DNA of 64,000 nt from Lucifuga dentata (lineage: Eukaryota > Chordata > Actinopteri > Ophidiiformes > Bythitidae): assembly GCA_014773175.1 (NCBI GenBank), contig VXCM01002500.1, positions 82,987-146,986 of the forward strand, given 5' to 3'. Every line of letters begins with the position of its first letter. Position 1 is the first letter of the stretch. The notes beneath the pieces were generated by a model. The model saw only the letters and a program-made list of their open reading frames with translations. It had not been told where the DNA came from and did no database searches. A program made the position numbers and the translations under genes. Of this stretch, positions 39,283 through 52,315 are shown one piece after another.

Positions 39283-39930
39283 ATTGAAGCATAAGTACAG
39301 GGAGTGAGATAAAAAATTATAGTAGTGTTGGAAATGCTCCTCTCAATCTTATTTTTCATATATATTTTAAAAATAGAAATGTTATAACTATTTTACTTGT
39401 GTGTTTCTAGCTATTTGTCTGATATTTTTCCACACTTTTGACAAGTATATGAACCTAAATTTAGCTATGAAACATGATATAACAACCCAGGATTCACTCT
39501 GTTGGTTCTCCAAGTTATCAAGGTTGCTGTTCTATTCTTAACAACACAGCCTGCATCAAATATCTGCATGTCCACATGAGATAAACATGCAAACAGTATT
39601 TGCCACCCAGTGTTTGTATGTCAGAAGAAAATATTCAACACGGACATAACACAGTATGTTAATATGTACAGTCAAATGTTTTGGATGAGCACACAGTGTG
39701 AAACAATGTTAACATAATAATTCAGATTGAAATTCACAGCAGCATCTGGGTGTACATGGAGTTTGCTGCATTGTTCCTGAATTATTCATTAACACACAGA
39801 GCGGACACGCATTTGTTGTTTGATTATGCAAGAGCAGTGCGTGTGTGTGTGTGTGTGTATATATATATGCTGTATATGCTTGTGTTTAAACCTACATGCA
39901 CCATTCTCATTTTCTATAGACATGACAAAT

Positions 39931-39983
<53 letters not shown>

Positions 39984-42188
39984 ACAGAGAACATACGGGT
40001 ATACATGAAGTCGCCTGTGAATGGTCCATTACCCCACAGTGCAAACAAACCAAACGCAGCCTTCTAAGGCAGAGCAACAGCGAGCCGACCAGCAGACGAC
40101 TTCTCTTCTCTTCCTTCCTCGCCACTGCTGTTGCCAGCCTGCCTCTGCTTCCTGACTTTAGCTCCGTGTCTCAGCCATTAACCATTGCTCACAGTGAGTC
40201 ACTGACATGAACACAGGCTGCAGGCTGCAAACACATTGGCTCATAAGTAATCATTCGACTATGCAGAGTCAATATTGTGTTTTTTTGCTTTTCATCATGC
40301 TGCGTCGGTGAGGGCAAGAGGGGGAAAGGAAAGGATGCAGACGGAGGGAGGAAAGGAGAAAGAAATCAAGGAGAAAAGTATGTGTCAGGCCTAAGAATAA
40401 GCTGTAACCTAATGAGTCCAGATGAAAGCTGACTGTCTGAGCTAACTCAATTCTTTGCTCTGCTAGTCACAGTTATTCTCCTAATGATGTTTGCTCCAGA
40501 CTACTGATGCCACAGCCAATACTGGATTGCCTTTTTTTGGTCATGTGTTTCCTGTGTGTGCGTCGACCCTCTTGGCTGCTTGTATGCGCAGAATGTTGAA
40601 CTTGGCCTTCACTGCACACAGGATGACATCACCCACTCACTGTGCTGCAGACATCCGTTTAAGAGATGTTTACAGTTTTTAACCACCGGCATGCCTCTGT
40701 CCCCACTCACATAAACACAGGAGGTGGCCGACCATGTGCATACTTGTGTTTGCAGTGTTTATACAGACAGTATAAAAAAAGTAGAAGCAGGGGCAGGAGG
40801 TAAGGCAACAATCAGTGGGGGCTTTGGTTAAATACAGAATAGAAATAAAGGAAAAGCAATGAGGGAAGGAGTTCAAGGGAGGTCTTTTTAAAGGGTATCA
40901 GAAATTTTGAGGGACATGGTGTAGTGTTTGAAGAGCAGAAGAGGAGGACGATTCCTGCTCAGGAATGTTGTAAAGCTGTTTGTAATGTCAGTTGGCCAGT
41001 GAAAGGGCTTATGCACCGCACACTGGCACTCTGCCAAAGAAGTGATGGAAAAAAACCAAGAAAAGATAGAAAATGGGGATTGGGAATAAAAAAAAAAGAA
41101 TGTGACCCATAAAGAGAAATCTCAGGCGTGTTGTCCATTCAGGAGAGTTTTACACTCTCAGTTAAAATGCAATCTCAGGTAATGAAATGTGGGAAGCTCT
41201 CTTTAGAATTGGATCAAAGCCCTTCTGCCCTACTGCACCATTTTTACTGTCTCCATCTCTGCTGCAGACTGCATTCATGCTGCCACTCAGACAGCACATC
41301 TGTTTCACATATCATCGTTGCTTCTGAGCAGATTCCTGCACTCATCTGTGTGAGCCAGGTGCATTTGCACGAGTGTGTGTATCGCTACAGAAGTGAAATG
41401 AGAGCATATCTAAAAGATAAAAAATATAGTAGACAGCGAAACAACAAGGGCCAATAACAATAATAGTGATAATTAGCTTTCTACCCACATCCCATTAAAA
41501 TAATACATTATGCAAAGAAATAAAAAAATTGTCTGATTTTTTAACTTTTGTGACATAGGTAAGTATCACTTTCTAATGATTATCTTTAAAGGTTCTAGGT
41601 GAAAAAAGCATGCAGGTTTTCTGCTAAAATCAGGTAGGTGTGAAGACATGAGGACTGTTATCAACTATGGTGGAGGGCCCCTTTACACATTATATTAAAA
41701 TGATAACGTATTCAATATCTGAATACTGAGATCCAACTGAGATCCAGACATCTGTAGACTCTTCAATGAAAGATCATTGAGACAGCCAAATGACAATTTC
41801 TGGTGCGAAATCTCACAAAATTTTGGGAAAGAAGAAACATTATGCTGGAAGACATGGAATATTTTAAGAGACTGATATGTGAATGATAAAATATTCACAT
41901 ATTCTGTGAAAGGGAGAAACAGGGACTCAGAAAGTGACAAACAACACAGCAGCTCTTCCGCGTGAAAATCACTCTTCACGGGTGATGCCATTTGTAATCA
42001 CTGGATCTCGTTGATGACGCAGTGCTGTGGGTGTGAGTTTTTGTTACACTGCCCCCTACAGTTTGGGATAATATCGATTTGCTGCGAGGAGAAAACCTCA
42101 GAGTATAAAAGCTCCACGCAACTACTCATCACGTTTCAGCATCTGTTCATGTCCATGTGAACTTCCATGCCAAAAGCTTAATTCAGCC
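39283..42188. other. No supported gene; microsatellites and one unexplained ORF near 42.0 kb
   Basis: Holds the GT/AT and GA repeats at 39.8-40.0 kb and purine-rich stretches at 40.3 and 40.8 kb. A 98-codon minus-strand frame starts at 41991 (MASPVKSDFHAEELL). I do not recognise that frame. Confidence 0.35.
39928..39980. repeat. (GA)n microsatellite
   Basis: GA run with one C; a (GT)n(AT)n lies at 39838-39868. Confidence 0.9.
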
Positions 42189-42383
42189 TTAAAGGACTAT
42201 ATCAATGATTTTCACTGTTTAAGCCCATATTGCACACATGTAGCAGTCTGGAAAGTAGGAAAAATAATTATAAAATGTACTGCTAAAGTAGTTTATTTTG
42301 GGAAATGGTTGTCAGTAACGTAAAGTGTATGTGGATTGTACGTATTGGCTCAAACACGTAAAACTGTTGGTACTGTCCTTTAA
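42189..42383. mobile_element. TTAA-flanked MITE, copy D (short, internally deleted)
   Basis: TTAAAGGACT at the left and GTCCTTTAA at the right frame only 195 bp. The inner text (GGGAAATGGTTGTCAGTAAC preceded by AGTCTGGAAAGTAGGAAA) is the reverse complement of one arm in copies A and B, so the other arm has been reduced to its terminus. Confidence 0.7.
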
Positions 42384-43536
42384 GCTTATGCTATTATAAT
42401 TGTAGAAGAAGCAACACAAACCATCTACACTACGCTAAAATCTGAGAATTAAAAGCAGACTTGCACCGCCATTATATTGGAAAGACAAGGATGTGCTTTG
42501 AATTACAAAGGAAATACAGAACTGCAGCAAAGAGAGTAAAGAATCTATTCAGGTTCATTTCACATTTATCTCTGTCTGAAGAAAAATCCAATTAAGATCC
42601 AACCTCTCCTTGACCACATACCCATGCAGGATCCCCTCCATGCTGCAGCATAACTCAAGGACAGCAAGACAGCCAGCCAATATGAGTTTAATCTAATCCA
42701 TGGTGCTGAAATATGAGTCGCTATGAGACAAGCAGAGTTTTGATGTCACGGGGCAGGACCTACGCCCTGTCTACCTACTGACACATGGAGCAGGAGCAAA
42801 ACAACTCAAATGGGAGAGTCTGCTCCTCCATTTCAACACTGACAGTTTTTTTTTTCTCTGTGTGCAGCAGAGCACAAAGTTGAGCTATTAGAATTATGCC
42901 ACTCATAATCACCACCAGGGGAGGAGTAAAGAAAGACGAAGGTAAAGCAACTGAGCAGTGAGGAAGGAAGGAGAAAGCAGATAGAGACAGGATTTTCAAA
43001 CACAAAATGGAAACACTGTGTATGTTGTGAAATGCACAAACATCCCCTCTTTTCCAAAACACCCATTTTCAGACAGATCCACATACATAAATCAATCTGC
43101 ATGTCTGACAGATTTATGTTGCAATATCATTAAATGAGAAAAACAAACTGGATAACTGTTCTTGACCACAGCGGAAACAACATATCAACAGTTCTCCAGA
43201 CCTGTGAGAACATCCATTGTGGCACTAAACGCCATCTCTCCTCATTTCCTTTCTTTATTTTCTTTAAACCAAGCAGACAGGACACAGATTCCTGTGGGTG
43301 TGTTATTTAAGAGAACTGTTGACCACTTCGACAATGGCTGGCAAAGTGTGTCACGTCCCTCTGTGCCAACACACACAAGCCATGAAGCCAAACACCCCCA
43401 CAGAGAAAATTCATCACTCTCCACCTCTCTCACTGAGGCCTAATAGAGAGATTTAAACGTTGGATTATTGATTTTTTCTCTTTCATCTTACCTGACTTTG
43501 TGTCAAATCTTATTTTTCATTTAACCATCCAAATTA

Positions 43537-44252
43537 CACTAAATGGCCAAAAGTATGTGGACACCCAAACTTAAAGGGCACAAGCTTTGTGTTGTTCGCC
43601 TTCATTTTTATAATGTAATATAATAGGCAAATGCATTCAATAATTCAAACCCATAGGTCCTGAAGGGCCCTGAAAGCTTTATTTCTGTAACTTTGTGACA
43701 TCAACGTGTAACATTTACTAACACCTACACATGATTGTAGAAGGCACGGCCATTTTAATTTCTCTGAAAAAACAGTTCTCTCCAGGGACTATATTCCCTA
43801 GCGGAGACGTGCATTTTCTTGAGTGCAACTCCATGTTGGACTGGTTAAATAAAGTTACTTCTTCAAAAAATTTAATAGACGTCGTGTTCAGTGTGATGAA
43901 TGACTTATATCAAGCAAGTTTCAAGCCTCTACAAGTTGATTTTGATAGTATACTGGAATGAACTGAAACCAGTGACTGCCTGGAAGGTAGGAAAAACAAC
44001 TCTACTATTTATGCTCCAGTAGTATGTTTTGGGAAATGGTTGTTAGCAACGTAAGATGCATGAGAGTTGTATATATTGAGCTCAAACGTGCAAATCCACC
44101 AGTATGGTGCTTTAAAATTTCCCTTTAAAAGTAAGGGGCCTAACATAAACCATCAAAACCAGGAAAACAGTCCCAGACAATTATACCTCCACCATTCAAT
44201 TAGTGAACCCAGTAATTATAAACAGTGTCCACATAATTTTGGTCACATGGTG
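43537..44252. mobile_element. Tc1/mariner-type non-autonomous element
   Basis: Left end CACTAAATGGCCAAAAGTAT followed by GTGGACACCC; the right end on the complement is CACCATGTGACCAAAATTAT followed by GTGGACAC. TA dinucleotides flank both ends (43535-43536 and 44253-44254). The ends are of the classic fish Tc1 style. The interior is not a transposase; much of it is a TTAA MITE fragment (43695-44115). Confidence 0.7.
43695..44115. mobile_element. TTAA-flanked MITE, copy E (one end missing), inside a Tc1-like element
   Basis: The right end GGTGCTTTAA and the arm GGGAAATGGTTGTTAGCAAC match the family, read in reverse orientation. The opposite terminus is not recognisable; similarity fades near 43695. 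Confidence 0.6.
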
Positions 44253-44837
44253 TATGTCGCCACTCTGTGCACTATTTTCCTCCTGATGCCTATTCCAAGT
44301 GCTTTTTTTAATGTGAAGACAAGATTTCCGTGACATCCTCCTTGGTGCTTTGAGATTTACAGTCCCCTGACATCGTGTGACGCCAATTAGGAGATTGTGG
44401 ATATGACAAGTCGTTCGTCCAAACACTGTAACTGACAAAAAAACCTCCCAAGCTGTGTTTCTTTGTGTCTAATATCATAGTGTGAAGTGAGGGAGCAAAA
44501 CGGAGACGAGTCAAGAGAATTAGAATGATGGGGCGGGGGGGATCGGCAGTGAAGCTAAAAGAGAGCAAGAGCAGCTGATGTCAGTGTTGCACAGAGAGGT
44601 TTTCTGTCATCAGCCCACGCTTGACTGTCAGCTGACACAACCGCCAATTGAGGCCTCACAGAAAGGAGTGACAGGAAAGCTGATGTGCGCTGAATGTGAG
44701 ATGTAAAATGTATTTCCCGCTTGCTGTTCACAGCGATGTACAGCATTTTACAATCACCGTAGAGGCTCACAAGAGACTCACTTTGGACTATTTCGCCACC
44801 TCTCTACTAACCCAGCTAAGCCATTACAAGGTGTGTT

Positions 44838-44966
44838 TTACATAAATAACCTGTTTCACTGGCTCCGGGCTCCTCCACGGCAGCGGCGTGATGTCATGGA
44901 GNTTACATAAATAACCTGTTTCACTGGCTCCGGGCTCCTCCACGGCAGCGGCGTGATGTCATGGAG
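44838..44966. other. Assembly gap (N at 44902) with exact 64-bp duplicated flank
   Basis: TTACATAAATAACCTGTTTC through GTGATGTCATGGAG is identical at 44838-44901 and 44903-44966. This is unique sequence, so the duplication is best explained by an unmerged contig overlap. Confidence 0.85.
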
Positions 44967-45080
44967 CCGAGACACAGAACAGGAGGGCCATTATTTGCTG
45001 TGCAGTGCCGTAATGTTCACATCAGTAAAAACTGGTGATGCCAGTAACGAAACAGGAGAAGACTTTGAACAGGCCCTGAG

Positions 45081-45099
45081 GTGTGTGTGTGTGTGTGTN

Positions 45100-45140
<41 letters not shown>

Positions 45141-45155
45141 GTGTGTGTGTGTGTG
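45081..45155. repeat. (GT)n microsatellite with single-N gap at 45099
   Basis: About 75 bp of GT repeats with one N and one GC interruption; length not reliable. Confidence 0.85.
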
Positions 45156-45919
45156 AAAATGTGTATGTTCTCAAAAAAACAAATTCATTTACAGAACTTA
45201 TATACCTGCCACCTGCCAAATGAACAGTAGTGATTCTCATGAACTCACGTCGACAAGGAAACAACAAGCAAATCACACACAGATGTTTGGCGTTTGGAGT
45301 GTAACCTGTGTGTCACACTGCTGCCAGTTTAACATGGGAAACAAGTTTCATAGCTTGTGCAAAATCCACAAAGGTTCAGTCAAGCTACTGTTGAGAAAAA
45401 TTAAAAGCAGGAAGCTGCTGGCTGCTTTTAACTCTTCGACTCTGATTTTTCTGGATGAAAAAGTATATAATGCATAACATTATCTTAAAATTCATTTTGT
45501 AAGACAGTCACTGCAGCGTGCTCAAGTACTGTACTTTTTTTTTTTTTTCAGTCTGTAGCACATAGAAAACAAAATAAAAACAAATATGTGAATGTTCCCA
45601 ACAAACACACCTCCAAAAGATACAATTCCAAGTAGCAAACCAACAAATCAAAATAAGAAACATCTCACCAGCGACCGAAAAAGTGTAGGCTGAAGCCAAA
45701 GCTTATTACACCTACCCATCTCAATGTCAACATTTACTAAACATTATAAACATCAATAGCATGCACCTTATAGGCAATAGTCCACATCATCTTATCAACA
45801 TTTATACTTAAGTACAATTTTGAATTTTACTTACCTTGGTATTTCCATTTTGTTTTAGCTTCTACTTCTCCTATACCGCATCTAGAGAGAAGGACCTTGA
45901 AGAGGAGAAGAGGGAACTT

Positions 45920-46328
45920 GTAGAGACTTGAGATGTGTTTGAGATACATAATCCATCACACTGTTATTAGTTTTGTCTAAAGTTAGTTAGTTTAGCTAAT
46001 CCAACACAAAGCTACATGGAAGAAAAGGGACTATATTCCCTGTCTCCGCAGGGAATATAGTCCCTGACCTGGACAGGACAGCTTTACAGAGAAATGGAAA
46101 CCACCGTGTCTTCTACAATCATGTCTAAGTGTTAGCAGGCGAAATATTGAATTTTAAGTGGGTGATCACCTGAATATTTGATTTTAAAGGATTAGGGGAT
46201 TTTGAAAATTAATACATAAAAGTAAAATATGATTTTATCTTTTAGAAAAAGGACGGTAGGAATATAATGTGTATGCAGATTGTATTTATTGGACTCAAAT
46301 GTGTAAAGTCACCGGTATGGAGCTTTAA
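45920..46328. mobile_element. TTAA-flanked MITE, copy F (left end missing)
   Basis: The right end CACCGGTATGGAGCTTTAA and the block TATTTATTGGACTCAAATGT match the family. Similarity starts at ACTTGTAGAGACTTGAG, so the left arm is lost. Contains the 16-bp palindrome at 46026-46065. Confidence 0.6.
46026..46065. repeat. 16-bp palindrome inside MITE copy F
   Basis: AGGGACTATATTCCCT, 8-nt spacer, AGGGAATATAGTCCCT. A single arm of it recurs in MITE copy E (about 43783-43800) and a weaker one in copy A (about 7423-7436), so it belongs to the family's centre. Confidence 0.6.
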
Positions 46329-47368
46329 ATTTTTATACTTGAGTATATTTTACTCCTACTACTTCTTTACTTTAGAGAATTTATTTTGCAAGTGGAAGTA
46401 GAATTTTGAATACAGGTATTTTACTGTAATTGTGATATTACAACTTTTACTTAAAGTATTTAAGCTTTTCAACCACTTGGAGTAACATTAAGCTGAGATG
46501 TTGTTCTAGCTTTAAGCTTTAATGTAAAGCATCTCCACACAGCCACGGTCTGATGTGAGTTGTGCTTGACTGTGAGCTGCTATCAGCGCTGAAGTGAAAC
46601 ATGGCGGGGTCAGATATTAGGCTCTGCTGAGGCCAGTCAGAGTCCTGTGCTGTGTCAAGTGACGAGCGTACAGCGATTAGCTGACGGTTAGCTGACCTGA
46701 TGGTGGTTTTTTGAATTTATACGTCCCAGTAGATGGCGAATGCAATCATATCAGTAACGCTGAGAAAGCCTGACACAGCATACACTGTGAGCTTGTGTAA
46801 AACAAGACCTGCGTTCTGCCTCTGGTGCCACTGTGACTGAAAATGAAAGAACTCCACAGCAGGAGGATAATACATTAAAAAAATAGCCTATGTAGTATGT
46901 ACATGGCTCAAATTTGAGTAGGGGTTTGTCAGATTGCCTATAAGGGAGCTTCAGTCCCATATGAACTGTCACAATGAATGCACTGACAAAAGCTGGTTTT
47001 GATCTTATCCAATTTTCATTATTGCTCCACAGTGCGTTTTTTTTTCCCCCAGAAAAATTCGATAAAGTGCACAGATGTGCAGTTTTGAGTATACTGCTGA
47101 CCAGTGACACAAACTCAAGCAAGCTTTATTTTTTCTGCCTCATAATGTCAAATAAACTAAACATATGGCTTTCTTCATGTACAGTAGGTCTTCACCTGCT
47201 AAGTCTAACTGTAAATACCTCACCTAATATCTCACCTTTGATTATTACTGTATATTTGATGTAAATATCCTATTGCCCACATTTCATTAAACAAACTGAT
47301 ATTTAAAAAAAAACAAAACAAGTTAGCTATGATGCTATGCTATGCTGCATATGATGCTAAGCTATTCT

Positions 47369-47406
47369 AAAAAAAAAAAAAAAAAANAAAAAAAAAAAAA
47401 AAAAAA
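47369..47406. other. Poly-A tract with single-N gap at 47387
   Basis: A on both sides of one N. Confidence 0.8.
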
Positions 47407-48614
47407 TGCAGTTACAGTAAGTAAAGTCACCTGATTCTGAAGAAAACTATTCTAATTATTCTCTTTATTGTGACTGAGGAGAAAATAATCTGAAATACTG
47501 TAATTTAGGAGTCCTACTAACACCAAACCAAATCACCAGCAGATCACAACCATTAATTATTTATTCTACATTTAAATGAAATTCTATGGTTTATAGGAAC
47601 TTCCAATACAATTTTACAAACACTTCATGGAAAAATATTCAGTAACCTGATATGATTTTGTTCTAGACAATGGTAAAGTTATCTCCATCATTGAGTAAAA
47701 GTTTTGTTTTGTTCTTTCTGTAGCAGTCAGAGGAAGAGGAAGGGGGGATTATTTTGGCAGTGTCTTTGACATAGATAAAACAGAATGGGTCTAACTAGTT
47801 CTTCGCTGAAGTGAGGCTGTAAATTGGCCCAAAAGCAACAGCGAGCCGTACATTCTCACAGCTAATGAGCACGTTTCAGCGAGACACAACCAGGCACTTG
47901 ACATGTGAAAACAGACTTTTGGGGGTATTTTAAAACCACTTCTAAAGTAGTTTGCATAGCTGGTCTTGTCTATGACCCCCAAAGGAAATGGAGCAGGAGA
48001 CGACCACAAGCACCATATGTAGCAGTCTGACTGCTGCTCAAACAAACACTGAATGATAAACTATTGAAACACACACACACACACCTCTTCTAAGACAGCG
48101 CATTGAAATTTCACATTCTGATGAAAATAAAGGTGCCAACAGTGAAAAAGTAAGAAGATGAAAGATGACAAAGAAAGACAGACTACAATAGACAAAATAT
48201 ATAAAGTAAATGAAAAACACCAAAGAAGAGAGGAAAGAAACAGATGTAAGACAGGAGAGAGCAGAGGGAGGACAGAGTGCCACATCAGAACTTTCTAAAA
48301 AAAAAAAAAAAAAAAAAAGTGATATCTTACAACCTTGGTATTATACATTTAAAAAAAAAATGTTACCAGTATCATAAAATCTCAGTCAATTCTCTCTCTC
48401 TCACTCACATCCTCTGCCTCCATCTCTTGCGACGCACACACACACAAGCTCACACACTGCATCAGTTTCTGATCCAATTAACTCACTGTCAGATGTGAAC
48501 TATGTTGATAATTAGTGCAGAACTGTAGTGATGGAGCTCTAAGTGTGTCACCTTCTAGAACTGGGACGGTGTAAGCTACAGAGGCTAATGGGAACATTCA
48601 CTCACCACACACAG

Positions 48615-48617
<3 letters not shown>

Positions 48618-48666
<49 letters not shown>
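48618..48666. repeat. (AC)n microsatellite
   Basis: About 48 bp AC; smaller GT and CA runs follow at 48815-48837 and 48960-48998. Confidence 0.9.
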
Positions 48667-48668
<2 letters not shown>

Positions 48669-49469
48669 CTCACAAATCTGTTAACATTACAAGCTACTGA
48701 AACTACTGTATACCAGTGTGTTAGGTAAAGCAAATTATTTTTTATTATGACTGCAAACTGATTTTCGATGTTGCTTTTAGGTCATTCGGTTCTTTGTCTC
48801 TGTCTGTCTCTGTATGTGTGTGTGTGTGTGTGTGTGTTAGGATACATTTTGGACAAATTGCCATTGCCTATCTCAGGGGGAGATGGAGGAATGAGCACTA
48901 GGAAAACTAGTAGACTCAGTCCATCACCTTTTCATTTCACACACGGAGACACCCTATGTGCACACACACACATATACACACACACACACACACACTCACA
49001 AGCTGTAAGGGCAAAGTGACATACTGACTGGCTCGACTCCACCCTTCACTACAGCCATTTTTTCACTCACTTGATTACCAGCTCATCTACAGCACTGTTA
49101 TCTGTTTCTCCTCCATCTCATTGTCCCTTTATGATCTGTCCATCACTCCCCGTCTATCTCCTTTATTTCCAGCTCATCCAACTGGCAACTGTTGTCATCT
49201 TGGTATAATCCATCTGGTCTATTCATAGCTACTGTCATTCTTCTTTCTCTAATCTAATTAATATAATTTAACTTGAACATTGTTTCTTTACCCAATTCCA
49301 TTAGTGTAATTTCCACAAACATAACAGAGGACACTGGCCGCTCAGACCACATTCTGCTCACAGGGGTAATACCGCCTCCTACTGGATTAAAATAGCATCA
49401 CAGCATGTCATACATGATACTATGCTGCTTTCCATGCCATTGATTATTTAAAAAAAAAAACAAACAAAC

Positions 49470-50007
49470 AAAAAAAATGAGGACAATACATGATTTTGCA
49501 AGTTTGAACCCAATATATGCTACCCACATACATGTTACGTTACCTGACAACCATTTACCAAAATATACTACTGGAGCAGGATATTTTAGAATTTTTGTTT
49601 CCTCCTTTCCAGGCAGCCATTGGTTTCAGTTCATTCCAGTATAAAATCAACTTGTAGACTTGAAACGTATTCACTTGAGATAGGTAATAACTCACAGCCA
49701 ATATTATGTCTTTTTTTTTTTTTTTTTTTTTTTTGTCATAGTAACTTTGTTTTACCAGTCAAACATGGAGCTACATGGAAGACCGTACCCTCAACATTCA
49801 GATGTGTGTTAGCAGACTAAACATTAAATTTTAAGGTGGATGTATCACCTGAACATTTTGGAAAGTTTGGTTGGCTTTGACAAAATAAAAGGAAAATAAA
49901 TATGGTAACATAATACTTTATGTTTTGAAAATTGGTAGTAGCGTAACTTGTTTGTTGGTAGTATTTATTGGGCTTAAACATGCAAAATTGCTGGTCTTTT
50001 CCTTTAA
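49470..50007. mobile_element. TTAA-flanked MITE, copy G
   Basis: Left arm ATTTTGCAAGTTTGAACCCA and right arm TATTTATTGGGCTTAAACAT with TTCCTTTAA at the right edge. The left terminal TTAA is lost in an A-rich stretch. A run of about 24 T lies inside. Confidence 0.65.
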
Positions 50008-52054
50008 CAAGAATCTCATTACAGATTCCTGATTTAGTAAGTTCTGTTTTCGATATTAGGATATGAAGTAGTTTTTCCCTTTTCTTGTGGCATATACAAA
50101 AAAATACTTCTTAACCATTGGGGTGAAATAAGGCCATTGCATTTTAAGAACTAAATGCTCAGTTATTTTTAAAAATAAAAAAAGTGCATTGTCTCTGATA
50201 ACTTGGTGAACACCAAACAAGCTGAGACTACCTTGTCTTTGTACTACCTTGTCTTTGTACAACAGTAACATGGTACTGTAGCATCACAATAGTGACCAAA
50301 TTACATCACATTACATGTCAAAATACTGCTATAAAACAGTACTTCCATCAAATATGTGCAGCACAACTATTGTATTATATGTGCAGCTACAGCTAAAACT
50401 AATTTACAAGTAGCAGAGAAAATGATCTTAGTAAGAATAAAGCATCAAATGGACATAAACACACAGTACCTCAAGACCTGAATAACACTGATCTTTGTCA
50501 GATGTCTCTTCATCCTCCCTATAAACCAGTTTTCCATGAGTGCAGCCTGGAAAAAAGAGCAAACAAATAAAGACAAATAGTTTTACTCACGAACTCACAC
50601 ATAATGTGAACATGATTAACACAGCAAAACTGAGTGACTGCTGAACAGACACACTTAAAAAGAGTTATCAAGACTTTTTTGCACAATAAACCTACAGTGA
50701 AGGTGGTAAAAGTTCCACTGTGGCATTTGTGGAAAAGTTTCACCTCACTAGCTGTCACTGTTGTTGGTATACAGTGATTAGGTGAACAGGTAACATTAAT
50801 ATATTGCAATAATTACTGACATTATGAAGTTATATCACACTGGTTTTTCCACCTGAACAGGAGCAACCTGACAAAGCTAAAATGTCTCCAACTGCAGTAA
50901 ATTTCAACCTCAAGTAAAGTATAACCCTAGATGCCTGTTTATGTCTACTAAACGATCAACATATACAACAGGAATGAGTTGTCCTGTTGCTAGTTATTAG
51001 CCTGCTGCTTCCTTTGATATTAGTAACAAAATTAAACAGTGAAAATACATTTAATACATATCAGACATGTCAGAAATCCTGGAGGGCAGCTCTTCCATGG
51101 TTTCTTTTTTAACTGAAGGTGGCAAAGTGTTAACTTATTAAATAATGCCATGTTAGATTTATTCAAAATCGCCTCGCTGAGGTGTGAACAACTCCGCCAA
51201 CAGGGCTAAATGATATAAACTAGCATTATCTTTGACATAGCTAACTCCTAGCTAAAACGTATCATATAATGTTCTTTTTTTTATTTATTTATTTTTTTGA
51301 TTTTATTTTTCTGTATAATGCTGTTTAATCTGTTATGAGAGCTCAGACAGTGAAACTTAGTTAGCCATGTTTTCTGTAGATGCTAACTGGATCGGGACTA
51401 TTTTTAGATAACTAACTTAACATTTCACATTGAAGCAAGTGCTTCAAACTAAATTTAAAGTTGCCCGGGACTACTTTGTCTTCTATCTGGCAATGGTACG
51501 TAAAACGTTTCTGATGTAAAGGTTTTTAATTTTGATTAAAAAAATAAATAAAAAAATTTTAAAAAAAATTCCAAGCCACATGAGTTTCACTCATATTTCA
51601 TCTGGTTATAACACTTCATTGCAGCTAAACCTCCTTACTCTAGGCTAAATGTCAAAATTCAAGATGCAATGTTTTTATGGTTTATATGTGTTGTGTCAAT
51701 TTATACACATTTCCCCATCGTTAGTATATTTTCACAATGTCTGACTGCACATTAATTTGTATTAAACTCAATGGTTAATCTGACAAAACATAATTTTAAG
51801 GATCAGGGGTTCGAATCCAAGTCCTTCCCAACTCCTCATACTAAGAAGTGTTATAAGTCATACATTTTTCATGAACCTAATCTTAAATAAAGGTGAGCAC
51901 AATAACTCATGTGGGCAGACATTAACCAGTGATCTTAAAAATCTAATTTGAGAAACAAGTCTGAAAGAAAATATTGTGACTGCTGCTATTGCACATGTTG
52001 GACACACGATGGCGATATTTAACTGTGTAGACTGAACCTGTGTGAAATGACAAG
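50008..52054. other. No gene seen
   Basis: AT-rich DNA with a 16-bp direct duplication (TACCTTGTCTTTGTAC twice, about 50229-50260) and T/A runs around 51.27 and 51.54 kb. Confidence 0.4.
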
Positions 52055-52315
52055 GATGCTGATGCCATGTTTGCTGTGGTCTGTGTTGGTTTCTTCTGGG
52101 TGTTGCAATTTCCTCCCACAGTGCAAAGACATACAAGTTAGGTGAACTGGAAATACTGTATTGCCTGAATATGAATGAGCCTCTGTGTTTGCCCTGTGAT
52201 AGGCTCGTGATGTGTCCAATAACCCCTGCCTCACTGGATGCTGGGATAGGCTCTTAGGCTCTTGCTCCCATGACTCTATAGTCAGTGGGTATAGAGAAAT
52301 GGATATTCACAGGAT
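52055..52315 (+). mobile_element. Degenerate teleost retroposon fragment
   Basis: TTCCTCCCACAGTGCAAAGA, AGTTAGGTGAACTGGAAA and GGATGCTGGGATAGGCTCTT occur in the order known from abundant fish SINE/LINE-derived repeats. The end (GGGTATAGAGAAATGGATA) is the usual 3' part. Strongly diverged. Confidence 0.55.

Larger units (their letters stand above)
46329..49469. other. No gene seen: AT-rich DNA and CA/GT repeats
   Basis: Poly-A gap at 47387, A run at 48297-48318 and microsatellites at 48.4-49.0 kb. Nothing coding. Confidence 0.4.

Noticed and set aside
51800..51835. GGTTCGAATCC, a tRNA B-box-like motif
   Set aside because: No A box at the right distance and no cloverleaf; at most a trace of a tRNA-derived SINE.
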